From JBGAJN01 sp044224905 (lineage in GTDB: Bacteria > Verrucomicrobiota > Verrucomicrobiia > Limisphaerales > JBGAJN01): a DNA stretch of 64,000 nt. The DNA is taken from positions 1,116,001 through 1,180,000 of the forward strand of contig JBGAJN010000001.1 in assembly GCA_044224905.1 (NCBI GenBank), read 5' to 3'. Shown in pieces: positions 11,001 through 20,097 of the stretch (position 1 is the stretch's first letter; each line of letters opens with the position of its first letter). The notes beneath the pieces are model-generated. The model did no database searches. It was not told where the DNA came from and worked only from the letters and a program-made list of their open reading frames with translations. The position numbers and the translations under genes were made by a program.

Positions 11001-12363
11001 CGTCCAGCGTGAAGCGCGCGAGCTTGCACTGGTTGAAGGCCACTTCGGTCGCGCCGTCGGCGAAAGGTTTTCCGCCGGGACGAACGACCGTGGAGCGATT
11101 GAACAATCCCTGCGCCACAAGCATCCAGCCGCCGGGCACGCGTGTGAACTGGTGCGGAAACAAATGGGAATCCTGCGTGCCAAATCCTGTGAGAATGACG
11201 TCGTGCTTCTCGGCGCGACCGTCGCCGTTCGCATCGCGATAGAAACGGATGTCGGGTCCGTATTGGACGAACGCGCCGTCCTTGTAGGGCTGGAGGCCGA
11301 GCGGCATCACGAGACCGTCGGCGAAAATGCGCGGCTGGGCGGGCGCGGTGCCGTAGGGATTGTCGAACACCACCACTTTATCGCGACCGCCCTTCGCGAA
11401 GAGCGCGTCGGAAGAGGCTTTGTTTTCGTTCGCGTCCACGGGGTATTCGAGCGCAGTCATCGTCCAGAGGCGCATCTTCGCGTCCCAAACCGTGGTGATG
11501 AATTTGCCGAGGCCCTCGCTCTCGGCGGCGACGAGCTCGATTTCAAAACCGGCCGGAAGCGTGAATGACTTGCGCTGCTCCTCGGGCGTCTGCGCCGTGG
11601 AGGTGATGGCGTTGTAGCTAATGTCGCGCTTCGCGCCTTTTGCGTCGGCATTCTTCTTCTCGCCGGCCTTGGGCGCCGATTGGGGGCGCGGCTTGAAGCC
11701 ACCGAGCTTTTCCCACGTCGGCGCGTTGGACGTGGGCGGCAGTTCCTCGATGAACACATCTTTCACCTGCACGAGCGCCGCGCCGCCGCTGTGAATCTGA
11801 ACACCGATGCGACCGTCCTGCGCAATGTCCGGCTCGGTTTCGGTGAAATCCAGCGCGGGCACGCCGTTGATCCACGAACGGATGCGCGGTCCCTCGGTGC
11901 GGATGCGATACTCGTTCCAGTCACCCTCGTGAATCGCCGCTGCCGCCGCTTTCGGATCGACCGAGTCAGCGATGACTTTGTTGCGGCGCGCCTCGTCGTA
12001 AAGTTTCCCATACCAGCCGGGGCCGTAGTCCACCTGATAACCGCTCATGTGACTGCCACCGGGCACGCGGACACTGCGGATCTGCACGCCGCTGTTGATC
12101 ATGCCGGTTTTGGGATCGCCGGTGAGTTTGATTTTGATGCGCAGGTCGAAGTTGTGAAACGACTTCACAGTGGCGACGAAATCATTGTGCGAGATCTTGT
12201 TCACGCCATCGCCGCCGGTGATCAAGCCGTCCTGCACGCGCCAGAGCGTTGGATCGGCATCCCAACCGTTGAGCGTCTTGCCGTCGAAGAGCGAGACGGG
12301 CTCCGCGGCGAACGTCGCGAAGTGTGCGAGCAACAGAGCGGTGAGGGTGAGGAGTTGTTTCAT
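8005..12363 (-). CDS. exported DUF1080 / heme-binding dehydrogenase-like / HEAT / LamG / cytochrome c multidomain protein
   Basis: A 1452-aa exported protein with a signal peptide over about residues 1-19 (MKQLLTLTALLLAHF then AAE). Estimated domains in order: DUF1080 (3-keto-disaccharide hydrolase fold) at 20-205, beginning with SLFDGKTLNGW; a six-blade dehydrogenase-like domain of the PVC heme-binding type at about 260-640; alpha-helical HEAT-like repeats at about 645-1060; a LamG-like lectin domain at about 1105-1255; and a cytochrome c box CLTCH at 1332-1336 near the C-terminus. Such proteins are common in Planctomycetes and Verrucomicrobia and are thought to act on carbohydrates in the periplasm. 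The ATG at 12363 overlaps the sulfatase stop (ATGA), showing tight coupling. The substrate is unknown. Confidence 0.88.
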   Translation of the reverse strand: MKQLLTLTALLLAHFATFAAEPVSLFDGKTLNGWDADPTLWRVQDGLITGGDGVNKISHNDFVATVKSFHNFDLRIKIKLTGDPKTGMINSGVQIRSVRVPGGSHMSGYQVDYGPGWYGKLYDEARRNKVIADSVDPKAAAAAIHEGDWNEYRIRTEGPRIRSWINGVPALDFTETEPDIAQDGRIGVQIHSGGAALVQVKDVFIEELPPTSNAPTWEKLGGFKPRPQSAPKAGEKKNADAKGAKRDISYNAITSTAQTPEEQRKSFTLPAGFEIELVAAESEGLGKFITTVWDAKMRLWTMTALEYPVDANENKASSDALFAKGGRDKVVVFDNPYGTAPAQPRIFADGLVMPLGLQPYKDGAFVQYGPDIRFYRDANGDGRAEKHDVILTGFGTQDSHLFPHQFTRVPGGWMLVAQGLFNRSTVVRPGGKPFADGATEVAFNQCKLARFTLDGSLFENLTAGPNNIWGLTIGREGETWIQEANDQGNPIVPYEPGILIRTGSKEKLRPYQPLFPGTINPPQMGGTGLSGLALADDRDTPFKKHLTTDAGSKIFYLANPITSVINVIKATPDGPRYRYEKLADFITTTDRWFRPVAIEFGPDGCLYITDWYNKIISHNEVPRTHPDRDKTRGRIWRVRAKGQPRVTPPDLTKLSEKELVAQLGGPNAVVSRLAWLEIIDSKAIGLAPDLEKIVADKTASADRRLGALWALEGLKPIATATLVVLAADKNPNLRHEAARIAAAQPRPETEFVSIAAPLITDAQPSVRAAVGDALRRVPKASPRVMALAAGLGREPLATGSDTEKYEREFERYLARWAMEANPQSTAALLASSEGKALPLENRVLATLALGGKESAIGLAKLVPDLKRPLDDEEVRTLAAHFGEPAVSDSLGSALANAGSRAGVLRALLNLRTSLDTTKLTPALTAAAKALLASANVPEVMLGAEVAGAFKLSGTEAELVKLLTEGIRANAGAGEHAKIGPHSVIALRALRELGAGPVDVFEKIVLNARNPEVQSEALAALGASKSPDASERLVKLLPKISVVQRGAALDRLAASKPGATALMAGLKSGAVAKADVGLNTVERLRVLLPKDESITALWKELGGDAKRALRLSGGTKDFVETKLTLDGPFTVECWAKLDANIGNQDAILGAPGQLSINFFNSQFRAWVKGANDVVVAKKKTTPGAWTHYAVTRDAQGVFRIFINGELDATGTKTSTAQLTGLDVGRTTVNAGGTAGWLAEYRIWNVARSAKDIRENFDRTFQGEAKPAGLAHHFSGANWGKLSGAARTESVEDLPTLLTEAEAKVQAEKFAKFRTLAEQRGSSDHGKELFTSICLTCHQQGGKGGQIAPALDGVGNTGVEALLRNILTPSAAMEGGYRKYRVETKDDELVEGLLVSEDASSIVLRQPNVPDQRIPRANVKRSAFLNLSIMPEGLLESMKPEQVSDLFAYLKSLK

Positions 12364-13916
12364 AAAGCGGGTGCGGTGCGGGACTGAGTTTGACATTCCT
12401 TGAGGCGGGCCTTCAAGCGGGCGGCGATTTCGGGATGTTCGCGGACCACGTTGCGGGATTGCCGCGGATCGGCCGCGAGATCGTAGAGTTGTTCAGCGGG
12501 CGCATCGGGTTTGAATTTGCCGCCGACAATATCGCTGTTCTTTTCGCCAGCAAATTTAAGCGCAGCCGGACCGCCCAGTCCGTGTTCGCCCGGCTTGGTG
12601 CCGCCGAAACCGCCGCCGCCGCGGGCGCCGATGTAAACCCAATGTCCTTCGCGCAACGCGAGGTTGGCACTTTTGTGGGGAGCCAGCACCGCGTGATCAC
12701 GAATCGCTTGGGTGGGCGCGCCGATGAGAGTGGGGAGTTGATTGAAACTGTCGGGCGCATCGGTGCCCGTGATTCGAGCGCCGGTGAGCGCGGCGAAGGT
12801 GGCGAGAAAATCCACGTGACACAGAAGCTGCTCGGACACGGAGCCGGCGGGAATTTTGCCTGGCCAGCGCGCGATGAATGGGACGCGGTGCCCGCCTTCC
12901 CAGGCGTCGAACTTGAAGCCGAGCAGATCGCCATTGAGACGATGACCGGCCTTCCACGCATCCTGACCGCCTTGGTTCAACATCCCGCCGTTGTCGCTCG
13001 TGAGGATGACGAGGGTGTTGTCGCGCAGCTTGAGTTCATCGAGCGTGCGCATCACCTCACCGACCATCCAATCGAATTCCTGGATGAAATCGCCGTAGCG
13101 ACCGGCTTGGCTGCTGCCTTTGAATCGCGCACCCGGCGTGAACGGGTGATGAATGTGCGGCGTGGCGAAGTAGAGAAAAAACGGCGCGTCTTTGTGCGCG
13201 CGCATCCAAGCGATGGCTTTGTCGGTGAGGGTGGAACCGACTTCTTCATCGCGGTAAAGCGCGTGCGCGGCTTTCGCACCTGACATTGCGGGCGCCAGCA
13301 TTTTCTCGGGAAATTCCTGCGTGATTTCCTTCCCGCCGTAAACGAGCGGGTTCGTCGGATCGAGTCCGACCACGCGATGATCCTCGACCCAGACGAACGG
13401 CGGATGACTGCTCACCACTGGAATGCCAAAGTAGTGATCGAAGCCCAGTTCCAGCGGGCCGGGGTTGAGGTCGTCATTCCAATCGGGCTTCGCTTTACTG
13501 CCGAAACCGAGATGCCACTTGCCGAAGCAGGCGGTTGCGTAGCCTTGGTGCTTGAGCAGACTCGCGACCGTTGTGCGCGCGGTGTCCACGACCAGCGGGC
13601 TGGGATTCATCACGGGGCCCCAGAGATTCTTGCGGAAAGGATATTCGCCCGTGAGCAACGCGTAGCGTGATGGCGTGCAAACCGCCGAGGCCGAATGCGC
13701 ATCGGTGAATCGCCGCCCCTCGCTCGCGAGACGATCCATGTTCGGCGTCTTCACCTTTGTCGCGCCGTAGCAGCCTACGTCGCCGTAACCCAGATCATCG
13801 GCGAGGATGAGAACGATGTTCGGCTTCGGAGGCTCCGCGGCGTCGAGGCGCTCCAGACCGAACAGGCCGCCGAGCACAAGCAGTGACACGGCGCCGATGG
13901 AGGAGAACATTTTCAT
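12360..13916 (-). CDS. secreted type I sulfatase (formylglycine-dependent)
   Basis: A 518-aa alkaline-phosphatase-fold sulfatase with a signal peptide of about 27 residues ending LDAAEPP. The metal-binding DD pair is at 40-41, and the sulfatase signature CTPSR is at 80-84, where Cys80 would be converted to formylglycine. Further conserved parts are FGKWHLGFG and TSDNGGML. The frame is open to a TTG at 13952, but the ATG at 13916 (or 13910) starts a proper signal peptide. It is the first gene of the leftward run and is divergent from an AraC regulator only about 44 nt away. It probably removes sulfate from a polysaccharide or glycosaminoglycan. Confidence 0.92.
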   Translation of the reverse strand: MKMFSSIGAVSLLVLGGLFGLERLDAAEPPKPNIVLILADDLGYGDVGCYGATKVKTPNMDRLASEGRRFTDAHSASAVCTPSRYALLTGEYPFRKNLWGPVMNPSPLVVDTARTTVASLLKHQGYATACFGKWHLGFGSKAKPDWNDDLNPGPLELGFDHYFGIPVVSSHPPFVWVEDHRVVGLDPTNPLVYGGKEITQEFPEKMLAPAMSGAKAAHALYRDEEVGSTLTDKAIAWMRAHKDAPFFLYFATPHIHHPFTPGARFKGSSQAGRYGDFIQEFDWMVGEVMRTLDELKLRDNTLVILTSDNGGMLNQGGQDAWKAGHRLNGDLLGFKFDAWEGGHRVPFIARWPGKIPAGSVSEQLLCHVDFLATFAALTGARITGTDAPDSFNQLPTLIGAPTQAIRDHAVLAPHKSANLALREGHWVYIGARGGGGFGGTKPGEHGLGGPAALKFAGEKNSDIVGGKFKPDAPAEQLYDLAADPRQSRNVVREHPEIAARLKARLKECQTQSRTAPAL

Positions 13917-13960
13917 CGCGGATTTGACGGTGTTGGTAGCATATCGCGGCAACTTTCAAC

Positions 13961-14806
13961 ATGTCCAAAACCCACCAAGACTTGCGCGAGACGACGGTGA
14001 ACGGCACGCGCACCCAACTGGCGATGCTCACGGCTGAGCACTGTGCGCCGCTGCGATTGCATCGCATCGCGCACGTCGGCTGGGCGGATGCGGCGGTTCC
14101 ATTTCGTCGCGTGCGATTGCAGCCGAGCGGGAGCTACGTGCTCGTGTGCGTGTCGGGTGAGGGGAGGATATTGCTCGATGGCCGCTGGCAACATTGTCGC
14201 CAAGGCATGGCGTGCCTCGCTCCGCCGCGCGTGCTCAATGCCTTTCACTCCGTGCCTGGGAAACGCTGGCGCATCTGCTGGGTGCGCTACGATGAACCCG
14301 CAGGCATACGGCCGGTCGTCAGCGCGGCGTCGCCGGTGAAGGCGCGGTGCGATGCGCGCGTGATGGCGTGTGCGATTGAAGGTCTGATGGCCGAGTCGGC
14401 CGGCCGTGCCGACGCACGGCTGGCGCATCACTGGATCGAACTCATCCACGCGCAGGCGCAACGACTCGCCCGTCCGTGGCATCTGAATGAGCGTCTGTGG
14501 CAAGTGTGGAAGAAAGCGGAGGCCAACCTCGCCGCCGATTGGTCCGCGCGCGAACTCGCAAAGCTCGCGCATTGCAGCGAAGAACATTTGCGCCGCCTTT
14601 GCCTGCGCGAACTTGGCCGCAGTCCGATGCAGCAGCTCACTTCTCTCCGCATGCAACGCGCCGCGGAATTGCTTGAGCGCACCGATGACAAACTCGAAGT
14701 CATCGCCGCCGCCGTCGGCTACGGCAACGCCTTCGGACTTTCGAAGGTCTTCAAGAAGTGGATCGGCACCAGCCCGTCCGAGTATCGGGCGAAGTCAGCT
14801 GGCTGA
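13961..14806 (+). CDS. AraC-family transcriptional regulator
   Basis: A 281-aa regulator with an N-terminal cupin-like ligand-binding half (LQPSGSYVLVCVSGEGRILL) and a C-terminal double helix-turn-helix of about 95 residues. The second HTH reads VIAAAVGYGNAFGLSKVFKKW followed by GTSPSEYR, a textbook AraC tail. It is transcribed divergently from the sulfatase operon with a very short shared intergenic region. The likely role is sugar-responsive control of that operon, and perhaps of itself. The ligand cannot be inferred. An in-frame ATG about 60 nt further in is an alternative start. Confidence 0.9.
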   Translation: MSKTHQDLRETTVNGTRTQLAMLTAEHCAPLRLHRIAHVGWADAAVPFRRVRLQPSGSYVLVCVSGEGRILLDGRWQHCRQGMACLAPPRVLNAFHSVPGKRWRICWVRYDEPAGIRPVVSAASPVKARCDARVMACAIEGLMAESAGRADARLAHHWIELIHAQAQRLARPWHLNERLWQVWKKAEANLAADWSARELAKLAHCSEEHLRRLCLRELGRSPMQQLTSLRMQRAAELLERTDDKLEVIAAAVGYGNAFGLSKVFKKWIGTSPSEYRAKSAG

Positions 14807-14863
14807 CAGCGCGACGCGATTTGGGCGCCCACGTCCGGAGTCGGATCAAACGCACGACAAGTT

Positions 14864-16303
14864 CTAGGAATTCCCGCGACTCGTCTGGGCGGCTACAGCC
14901 GCGCGGCGATACCGGTACGCGATGTGCATGCCGAGATAGATCAAGCCCAGCATCGTGGCGAAGGGCACGCTGTGTTCGCGTAACCAGCGTCCGATTCCCG
15001 GGAGGCGTGCGAGAATATCGATCACCATGAAGAGGCTCAGGCACGTGGTGACGGTCCAGTCGTTTTTGCCGACCGCGAGCGCTTCATCGACGAGCCCTGC
15101 GATCAGCGGCATCAAGAGCAGGAAGTAGTAATTGTGCGCCACCGGGCTGATGACGAGCGTAATGCCCATGAGGCTACCCAGCACGAGAGCCATTTGGCGC
15201 GGTGAATCCGTGCGCTGTTGCCAACCCGAGACGAAACACCACGCCAGCAACATCAGGCTTCCGACGGCATACACGGTCAGGCGTTCCCACGGCTCGGCCT
15301 TCAGCGGTCGCTGTCCCGCCGGAAAACTCCAGCGATGAATGTTGGCGAGCAGCGATTGATTGTCAGTGGCGCCCATGTTGGTGAGCTCCTGCGCGCGCGA
15401 CGCGTCCTGTCCTGTCCCGAGGCCGGGCTTGATGAGGACGTCGACGTAAGTTTGATAGGCGTCGATCGTGCCCTTGGGCCCGAACGCGATGACGGGAATA
15501 ATCACCAGCAGCAGTGTTAACCCGAGCGCGACGCCCAGAATCATTCGCCAGTGCCGACGCCACGCGGGGTAAAACAAAATTACGGTCGGGAAAACTTTCA
15601 TCGACGCCGGCACCGAGAGGAAAATTCCGGCGAGGACGTTGCGTCCGCGCGATGCAAAATAGATCGCCAACGAAAGCGCCGCTAGCATCACCAAGTCGAC
15701 CTGTCCACGTGACAAGTCCGTGCCGATCGAGGTGATGCAAATAAGCATGGGGATCACGCGCAGCGTCCACCAGCGTCGGCGCTGCCCTTTCTCCGAAGGC
15801 GGCGGCTCATTCCAACGACAACCATCAAGCGCGCAGGCCAGCGCTTGCGCGGAAACGAAGGTGAGAAAGACGCTGATCACATACCACGCGCCGGCGATCC
15901 AAAAGAACCGCAGATTGTCATCATGGAGTCCGTAATAATTTCCCGGCGCGTCGATCGGGTATCCCCACGGAGTGTTCTCGGCGGTGCGCGGCGTGCCCGG
16001 AGGCAGCGGTTTCGGCGGCACGGGAACCGGATGGGCAAGCGGCCGCATCAGGATCGCGGTGGCCGGCGGATAGTTGTAATGCCAGTCGCGCCAGTCTACG
16101 ACGTGATAAAGATCTTGGCCGTAGCGAACCGCCCCGGCACCCACGACGTAGACGCCGAGATCGGTCATCGGAACGCGACGCAGCGCCGTGCGGCGTTCCA
16201 AATTGTAGCCGAAGCCCAGAATGATCAGCAGGCCAAAGGACAGGAGGGAGATTTCGAGGCGACTCAAGCGCCACGTGCGAGTTGATGAAATGGGATCAGC
16301 CAC
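14864..16303 (-). CDS. GT87/DUF2029-type membrane glycosyltransferase
   Basis: A 479-aa polytopic membrane protein with roughly ten hydrophobic segments. After the first helix it has TDLGVYVVGAGAVRYGQDLY, then HYNYPPATAILMRPLAHP. This Asp-in-first-loop and YPP pattern is typical of the DUF2029/GT87 polyprenyl-phosphate-mannose-dependent mannosyltransferase group. Such enzymes add a sugar to an extracytoplasmic acceptor using a lipid-linked donor. The gene converges with the AraC gene across 57 nt and stands alone on its strand. The donor and acceptor are unknown. Confidence 0.75.
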   Translation of the reverse strand: MADPISSTRTWRLSRLEISLLSFGLLIILGFGYNLERRTALRRVPMTDLGVYVVGAGAVRYGQDLYHVVDWRDWHYNYPPATAILMRPLAHPVPVPPKPLPPGTPRTAENTPWGYPIDAPGNYYGLHDDNLRFFWIAGAWYVISVFLTFVSAQALACALDGCRWNEPPPSEKGQRRRWWTLRVIPMLICITSIGTDLSRGQVDLVMLAALSLAIYFASRGRNVLAGIFLSVPASMKVFPTVILFYPAWRRHWRMILGVALGLTLLLVIIPVIAFGPKGTIDAYQTYVDVLIKPGLGTGQDASRAQELTNMGATDNQSLLANIHRWSFPAGQRPLKAEPWERLTVYAVGSLMLLAWCFVSGWQQRTDSPRQMALVLGSLMGITLVISPVAHNYYFLLLMPLIAGLVDEALAVGKNDWTVTTCLSLFMVIDILARLPGIGRWLREHSVPFATMLGLIYLGMHIAYRYRRAAVAAQTSRGNS

Positions 16304-16401
16304 GCGCGGAGACTATGAATACACCGGTTCGACGACAACCCCCTTTTGTCGCGAAATCGATTTGCGAACGCTGGCGAAGTCCACGCGACTACGTCCCGAT
16401 C

Positions 16402-19400
16402 TTAAATCGGTTGCGCGCCTAGTGTTCCGCGGAGGCTTTCAAGATGAGCCGGCGTTTTCACCTTCGCCAGCGTCGCGCGAGCCAACGCGAGACGTTGCTG
16501 GATGCCGAGTCGAGCGGCTTCGTCGGCGTAGTTGGCCTTGGCGACGAAGCTTTCGAGACAGCGCACGTGACGATCCCACAACTTCACGTCGAGCTGCTGT
16601 TTCGCGGCGATGCGCGCGGCGTACCAGTCGCTCGCCAGCAGGCTCTCGCGAGTGAACAACGCGCGCAGCTCGGGGTGATTGAGGTCTTTGCCCTCGAACG
16701 CATCGTCCCGCATGATGTGCAGCAGCGCGCGCAACGGCGGACACGCCAGGGCAATGCTGCCGTCGTCGAAATACGCCTGCGCCACGCGACGTTGCGTGGC
16801 AACGATGTTATCCATGCCGTCGACGAAAATGTCCCAGTCCTGCTGCTCAGGTCGGAGCATCTTCTCATTGAAGACGACGTAAGGATGGTTGAACACGCGG
16901 CCGAAAAAGGCGTTCACGAACCGCGTGGTGATGCGGTAGCCAAGTCGGCTCGATAAGACCGTGCCGTTGGCGTGTTTGAAGTCTTCGATTTTTTCGAGAT
17001 AGCCTTCGCGGATCAGAAATTTCGGATCGCGTTCGGCAACGCTCATTCGGCACCAGACCTCGGGGATCAAGAGGCTCACGTCGTGATCGACGCGCAGGTG
17101 AGGTCCAACGCAGCCGGCCGAAGTGATGAACGCGTTGGCTTGCGTGAGGATGTGCGAAACGAGCGCGTTGTTCAGATCGATGATCGGCGGGAGCGCGTTG
17201 AACGGGCCCTTGGTGAGCGCGCCTTCGGAGCCCGCGCCCGTGGTCGAGGGCGACTTGCCGGTCATGCTGCAAATGAACTCCATGAAGAGCTCCGGCAATT
17301 CCATGTAGTGAATGGGATTGAACACCGCGAGCGAACGGATTTTTCCTTCGGGCGGATTGTTGCGGCGTCCGGGCACCACAGCCGTGACCGGTGTATGCAA
17401 CGGTTCATCCGGCGGAATTCGCCGGCGCAAACGCGCGCCCATCTCGGCGAGATACACGCCACGCGGGTTCAGCAGATCTGGGCGCACTTGGAGGTAGCGC
17501 GGGTTCTTGGACGGCTTACCCTCGACGATGCGGGGGTGCGCGGAGGAAACGAAGTAACTGGGCACTCCGGTTTCCACCATCGAGCGGATGATGTTTTGCA
17601 TCGGCTCGGTGAACTTCACGAAGCCGATCGATTCCTCCACGAGTTCGCGCGCTTGCGCGACCGTCAGCGGCTCGTAGTTGGAAAAGAAATTACCCGGCTG
17701 CGCGAAGTCGATCTCGGTTTGCTTGTCGTAGCCGCGATGAATCGCGTCGTCGGGACGTTGAAACAGGCGTTGTTCGCAGTTCTTCACGAACTTCACGGAC
17801 GGCGACTGATCCTCTTCGTTGAGATTCTTCAACGCCGCCGCCGGCACGACGACAGACGCGGTGATGTCGTCCTCGAGTTGCACTTTCATCGCGGGATGAA
17901 AATCCTTCCGCAGTCCGAACGTGCGCCACGCGCCATCCGCATCGTAGCCGACGCGAAGATAGTTCGAGGCGAGTTTGCGGTTGTCGCACTTGAGCTCGTT
18001 CCCCGGCGTGCCGTTGATGATGTCCACGCTGAAGTGCTCGCGCCACGCGTCGCCCCACTCGGGCTTGTAGAAACGCTTCACGACGAAGACGAGCTCCTTG
18101 ATGTATTGCGGAATGGAGCGCAGCCACTCGTTGTAATCGTCCGTGTAATCCTGCGACGACGGCGTGAGCAGCTTGATCACGGATCCAAGTGAACGCTCGG
18201 CGCTGAGGATGGAACGGCTGTCGGAGTTTTGCTTGGCGGGATCGCGGAAACGATCCGAGTAATCACGGCGGATCATCTTGCTGATGAGATCGAACTCACG
18301 TTTGAAATCCGCAACGAACACGGGGCCTTGCAGCACGGCGTCGGTGATCGGCTTGGAAATTTCCGATTTGCCACCACCGGAAACGGTGCATGGCTTGTGG
18401 CACAACGTGCCTTCCGCGACGGTGCCGATGAGCCGCCACGCGCGATTGCCCGGCGGCTTTTCCATGTGAACTTTGTAGCCAGACGGGCGCACATAAGTTC
18501 TACCCGCCAGCAACTTGATACTGCGCGTCACCGTGCCATCCACCCAGCTCACCGTTTGCTTGTGCAGGTCGAAATGAACGTGTTCGGGCACGTAGACGAT
18601 GTCGGGAAACTTTTTGTCGATCGCGTAACCCTCGGGCTTCACCTCCATCACGTCGCCGTAGAGTGAAACCATTTCGGCAAACGTGTGGGGCAACGGGCGC
18701 ACGTGATGTTCTCCGTGAAATTCCTCACCGAGATCGTAGCTCGCGAATACCAGCGCGCCGCCAGCGTGTTCTTCCTCGCACAAGCCGAAAAGATTCGCCG
18801 AATAGCTGATCTGCGTTTTGACCTCTTTCTTGCAGTAGCCGTAGTAGTTGTCGGCGATGATGGTGATCATCACGCCGTTCGCATCGCGGCTCGTCAGCTT
18901 GAAGGCGTTGCCGTTGTTGTAACGTTCCTCGGGCGTACGCCAGCAGAGACCATCGCGGCGCTGGCGTTCGGTGGCTTGATCCCAATGCGGAAGCCCGCAG
19001 TCCTTCTTGGTCACGGTGACCAGGTGCGGCGCGAGAATCACGCAGCCCGTGTGACCGGTCCAGTGTTCCACGTCCAGTGCAGCGTCGTTTTCCGGCAAAT
19101 AAGGATCGCCAGCGTTGCTGAAAATACTCTCAATGAAATCGAGATTGCTCACGAGGTTACCGGGAACGAAGAAGCGCATCTCCATCGATTTTTCCGGCGT
19201 GAAACCCGGAACCTCCGGACACACCAGTGGACGCAACAGCAACGAAACGAAACATTCCGCCTGCGCGGTTTGCGAAGACGTGAACGGCAAGCGCATGAGT
19301 TCGCGCGGAGGGTTCAGCGCGACGTGCAGCAAATGCCCGAACGCATTTGTCGGCACCGACAACTTGTCATCGGGAATTGGCAGTCCGCCCTCCGCGACGT

Positions 19401-19836
19401 GGAAGCTCCCTTGCGTCGTGCGGCGATCGCTCTTCGGGTTGTGCAGCACGCCTTGCTTCACGCGATACGAACGCACGATGTCAGAGTTGAACTCGTCACG
19501 ATCCGGCGGCAACGAAAGCAGGCGCGCCAGCCCGAGCCGATCCAGCACAAAGCTCCGCGAGGGCAGCCGGGTCGAGGCTTTGCCGAGCAAGCCATCGAGA
19601 TAGTTTTGAATCCGTTGATCCGCCGGACAGAGATAATCAGCGAGCAACCGGTCGGTTTCCTGGTGATGTTGGAGCAACGCCGTCGCCATCGTGGCGAATT
19701 CGTCCGCCATCGGTAGCTTCACCTGCGGACATCCGAGCAGGGCGAGCTTGAGGTTGATGTACCGCAGCAATTGCTTTTCGTCAGCTGCAGTGGCGGTGGG
19801 TGCAGCCGTGGGAGTCGCTTTCAGTGAGGCGTTCAT
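16402..19836 (-). CDS. probable PPi-type phosphoenolpyruvate carboxykinase (large, divergent)
   Basis: An 1144-aa soluble protein with no signal peptide and no membrane helix. It has no classical ATP- or GTP-PEPCK P-loop. Conserved-looking blocks include a glycine-rich TGKSPSTTGAGSEGALTKG stretch, an EKIEDFKHANGTVLSSRLGYR region and NHPYVVFNEKMLRPE followed by FVDGMDNIV. The size (about 130 kDa) and these blocks match my recollection of the pyrophosphate-dependent PEPCK described from Entamoeba and Propionibacterium, with homologues in several bacterial phyla. That enzyme interconverts oxaloacetate plus PPi with PEP, CO2 and phosphate. The identification rests on memory, not on a search. If wrong, it is a large unclassified cytosolic protein. 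Confidence 0.55.
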   Translation of the reverse strand: MNASLKATPTAAPTATAADEKQLLRYINLKLALLGCPQVKLPMADEFATMATALLQHHQETDRLLADYLCPADQRIQNYLDGLLGKASTRLPSRSFVLDRLGLARLLSLPPDRDEFNSDIVRSYRVKQGVLHNPKSDRRTTQGSFHVAEGGLPIPDDKLSVPTNAFGHLLHVALNPPRELMRLPFTSSQTAQAECFVSLLLRPLVCPEVPGFTPEKSMEMRFFVPGNLVSNLDFIESIFSNAGDPYLPENDAALDVEHWTGHTGCVILAPHLVTVTKKDCGLPHWDQATERQRRDGLCWRTPEERYNNGNAFKLTSRDANGVMITIIADNYYGYCKKEVKTQISYSANLFGLCEEEHAGGALVFASYDLGEEFHGEHHVRPLPHTFAEMVSLYGDVMEVKPEGYAIDKKFPDIVYVPEHVHFDLHKQTVSWVDGTVTRSIKLLAGRTYVRPSGYKVHMEKPPGNRAWRLIGTVAEGTLCHKPCTVSGGGKSEISKPITDAVLQGPVFVADFKREFDLISKMIRRDYSDRFRDPAKQNSDSRSILSAERSLGSVIKLLTPSSQDYTDDYNEWLRSIPQYIKELVFVVKRFYKPEWGDAWREHFSVDIINGTPGNELKCDNRKLASNYLRVGYDADGAWRTFGLRKDFHPAMKVQLEDDITASVVVPAAALKNLNEEDQSPSVKFVKNCEQRLFQRPDDAIHRGYDKQTEIDFAQPGNFFSNYEPLTVAQARELVEESIGFVKFTEPMQNIIRSMVETGVPSYFVSSAHPRIVEGKPSKNPRYLQVRPDLLNPRGVYLAEMGARLRRRIPPDEPLHTPVTAVVPGRRNNPPEGKIRSLAVFNPIHYMELPELFMEFICSMTGKSPSTTGAGSEGALTKGPFNALPPIIDLNNALVSHILTQANAFITSAGCVGPHLRVDHDVSLLIPEVWCRMSVAERDPKFLIREGYLEKIEDFKHANGTVLSSRLGYRITTRFVNAFFGRVFNHPYVVFNEKMLRPEQQDWDIFVDGMDNIVATQRRVAQAYFDDGSIALACPPLRALLHIMRDDAFEGKDLNHPELRALFTRESLLASDWYAARIAAKQQLDVKLWDRHVRCLESFVAKANYADEAARLGIQQRLALARATLAKVKTPAHLESLRGTLGAQPI

Positions 19837-19980
19837 TCGTGCGACCGGGGTTGTTGGTCGCGGGGTAAAACTTACGGCGCGATGAATTGTCCGCGCAAGA
19901 CTTTGTGTGAGACTTCAGCGGTGTTTCTTTCATCGTTGGTCTGGATTGCTTGAATGAAACCAATCGATTGCAGGGCTTGG

Positions 19981-20009
19981 TTGACGGATGGCGAGCCCGC
20001 TGATAACAA
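19981..20009 (+). promoter_or_regulatory. possible sigma70-type promoter for pyrH-frr
   Basis: TTGACG at 19981-19986 is followed by a 17-nt spacer and TAACAA at 20004-20009 within TGATAACAAT; GATAAC at 20002 is an alternative -10. It lies about 90 nt before the pyrH start and is the best promoter-like match in the 261-nt gap upstream of it. Consensus matches alone are weak evidence in GC-rich DNA. Confidence 0.35.
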
Positions 20010-20097
20010 TCACGGCCATGTTTGCGCGCTGCTGTCTTTCTTCACTTTCCTTTGCGCCTGAATCGTTTCGATCTCGATTGATTGCGGGAGGTGCCTT

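Noticed and set aside
9895..11568. 557-codon open frame on the plus strand inside the DUF1080-cytochrome gene
   Set aside because: Arg/Ala-rich shadow with no motifs; the opposite strand holds a coherent multidomain protein.
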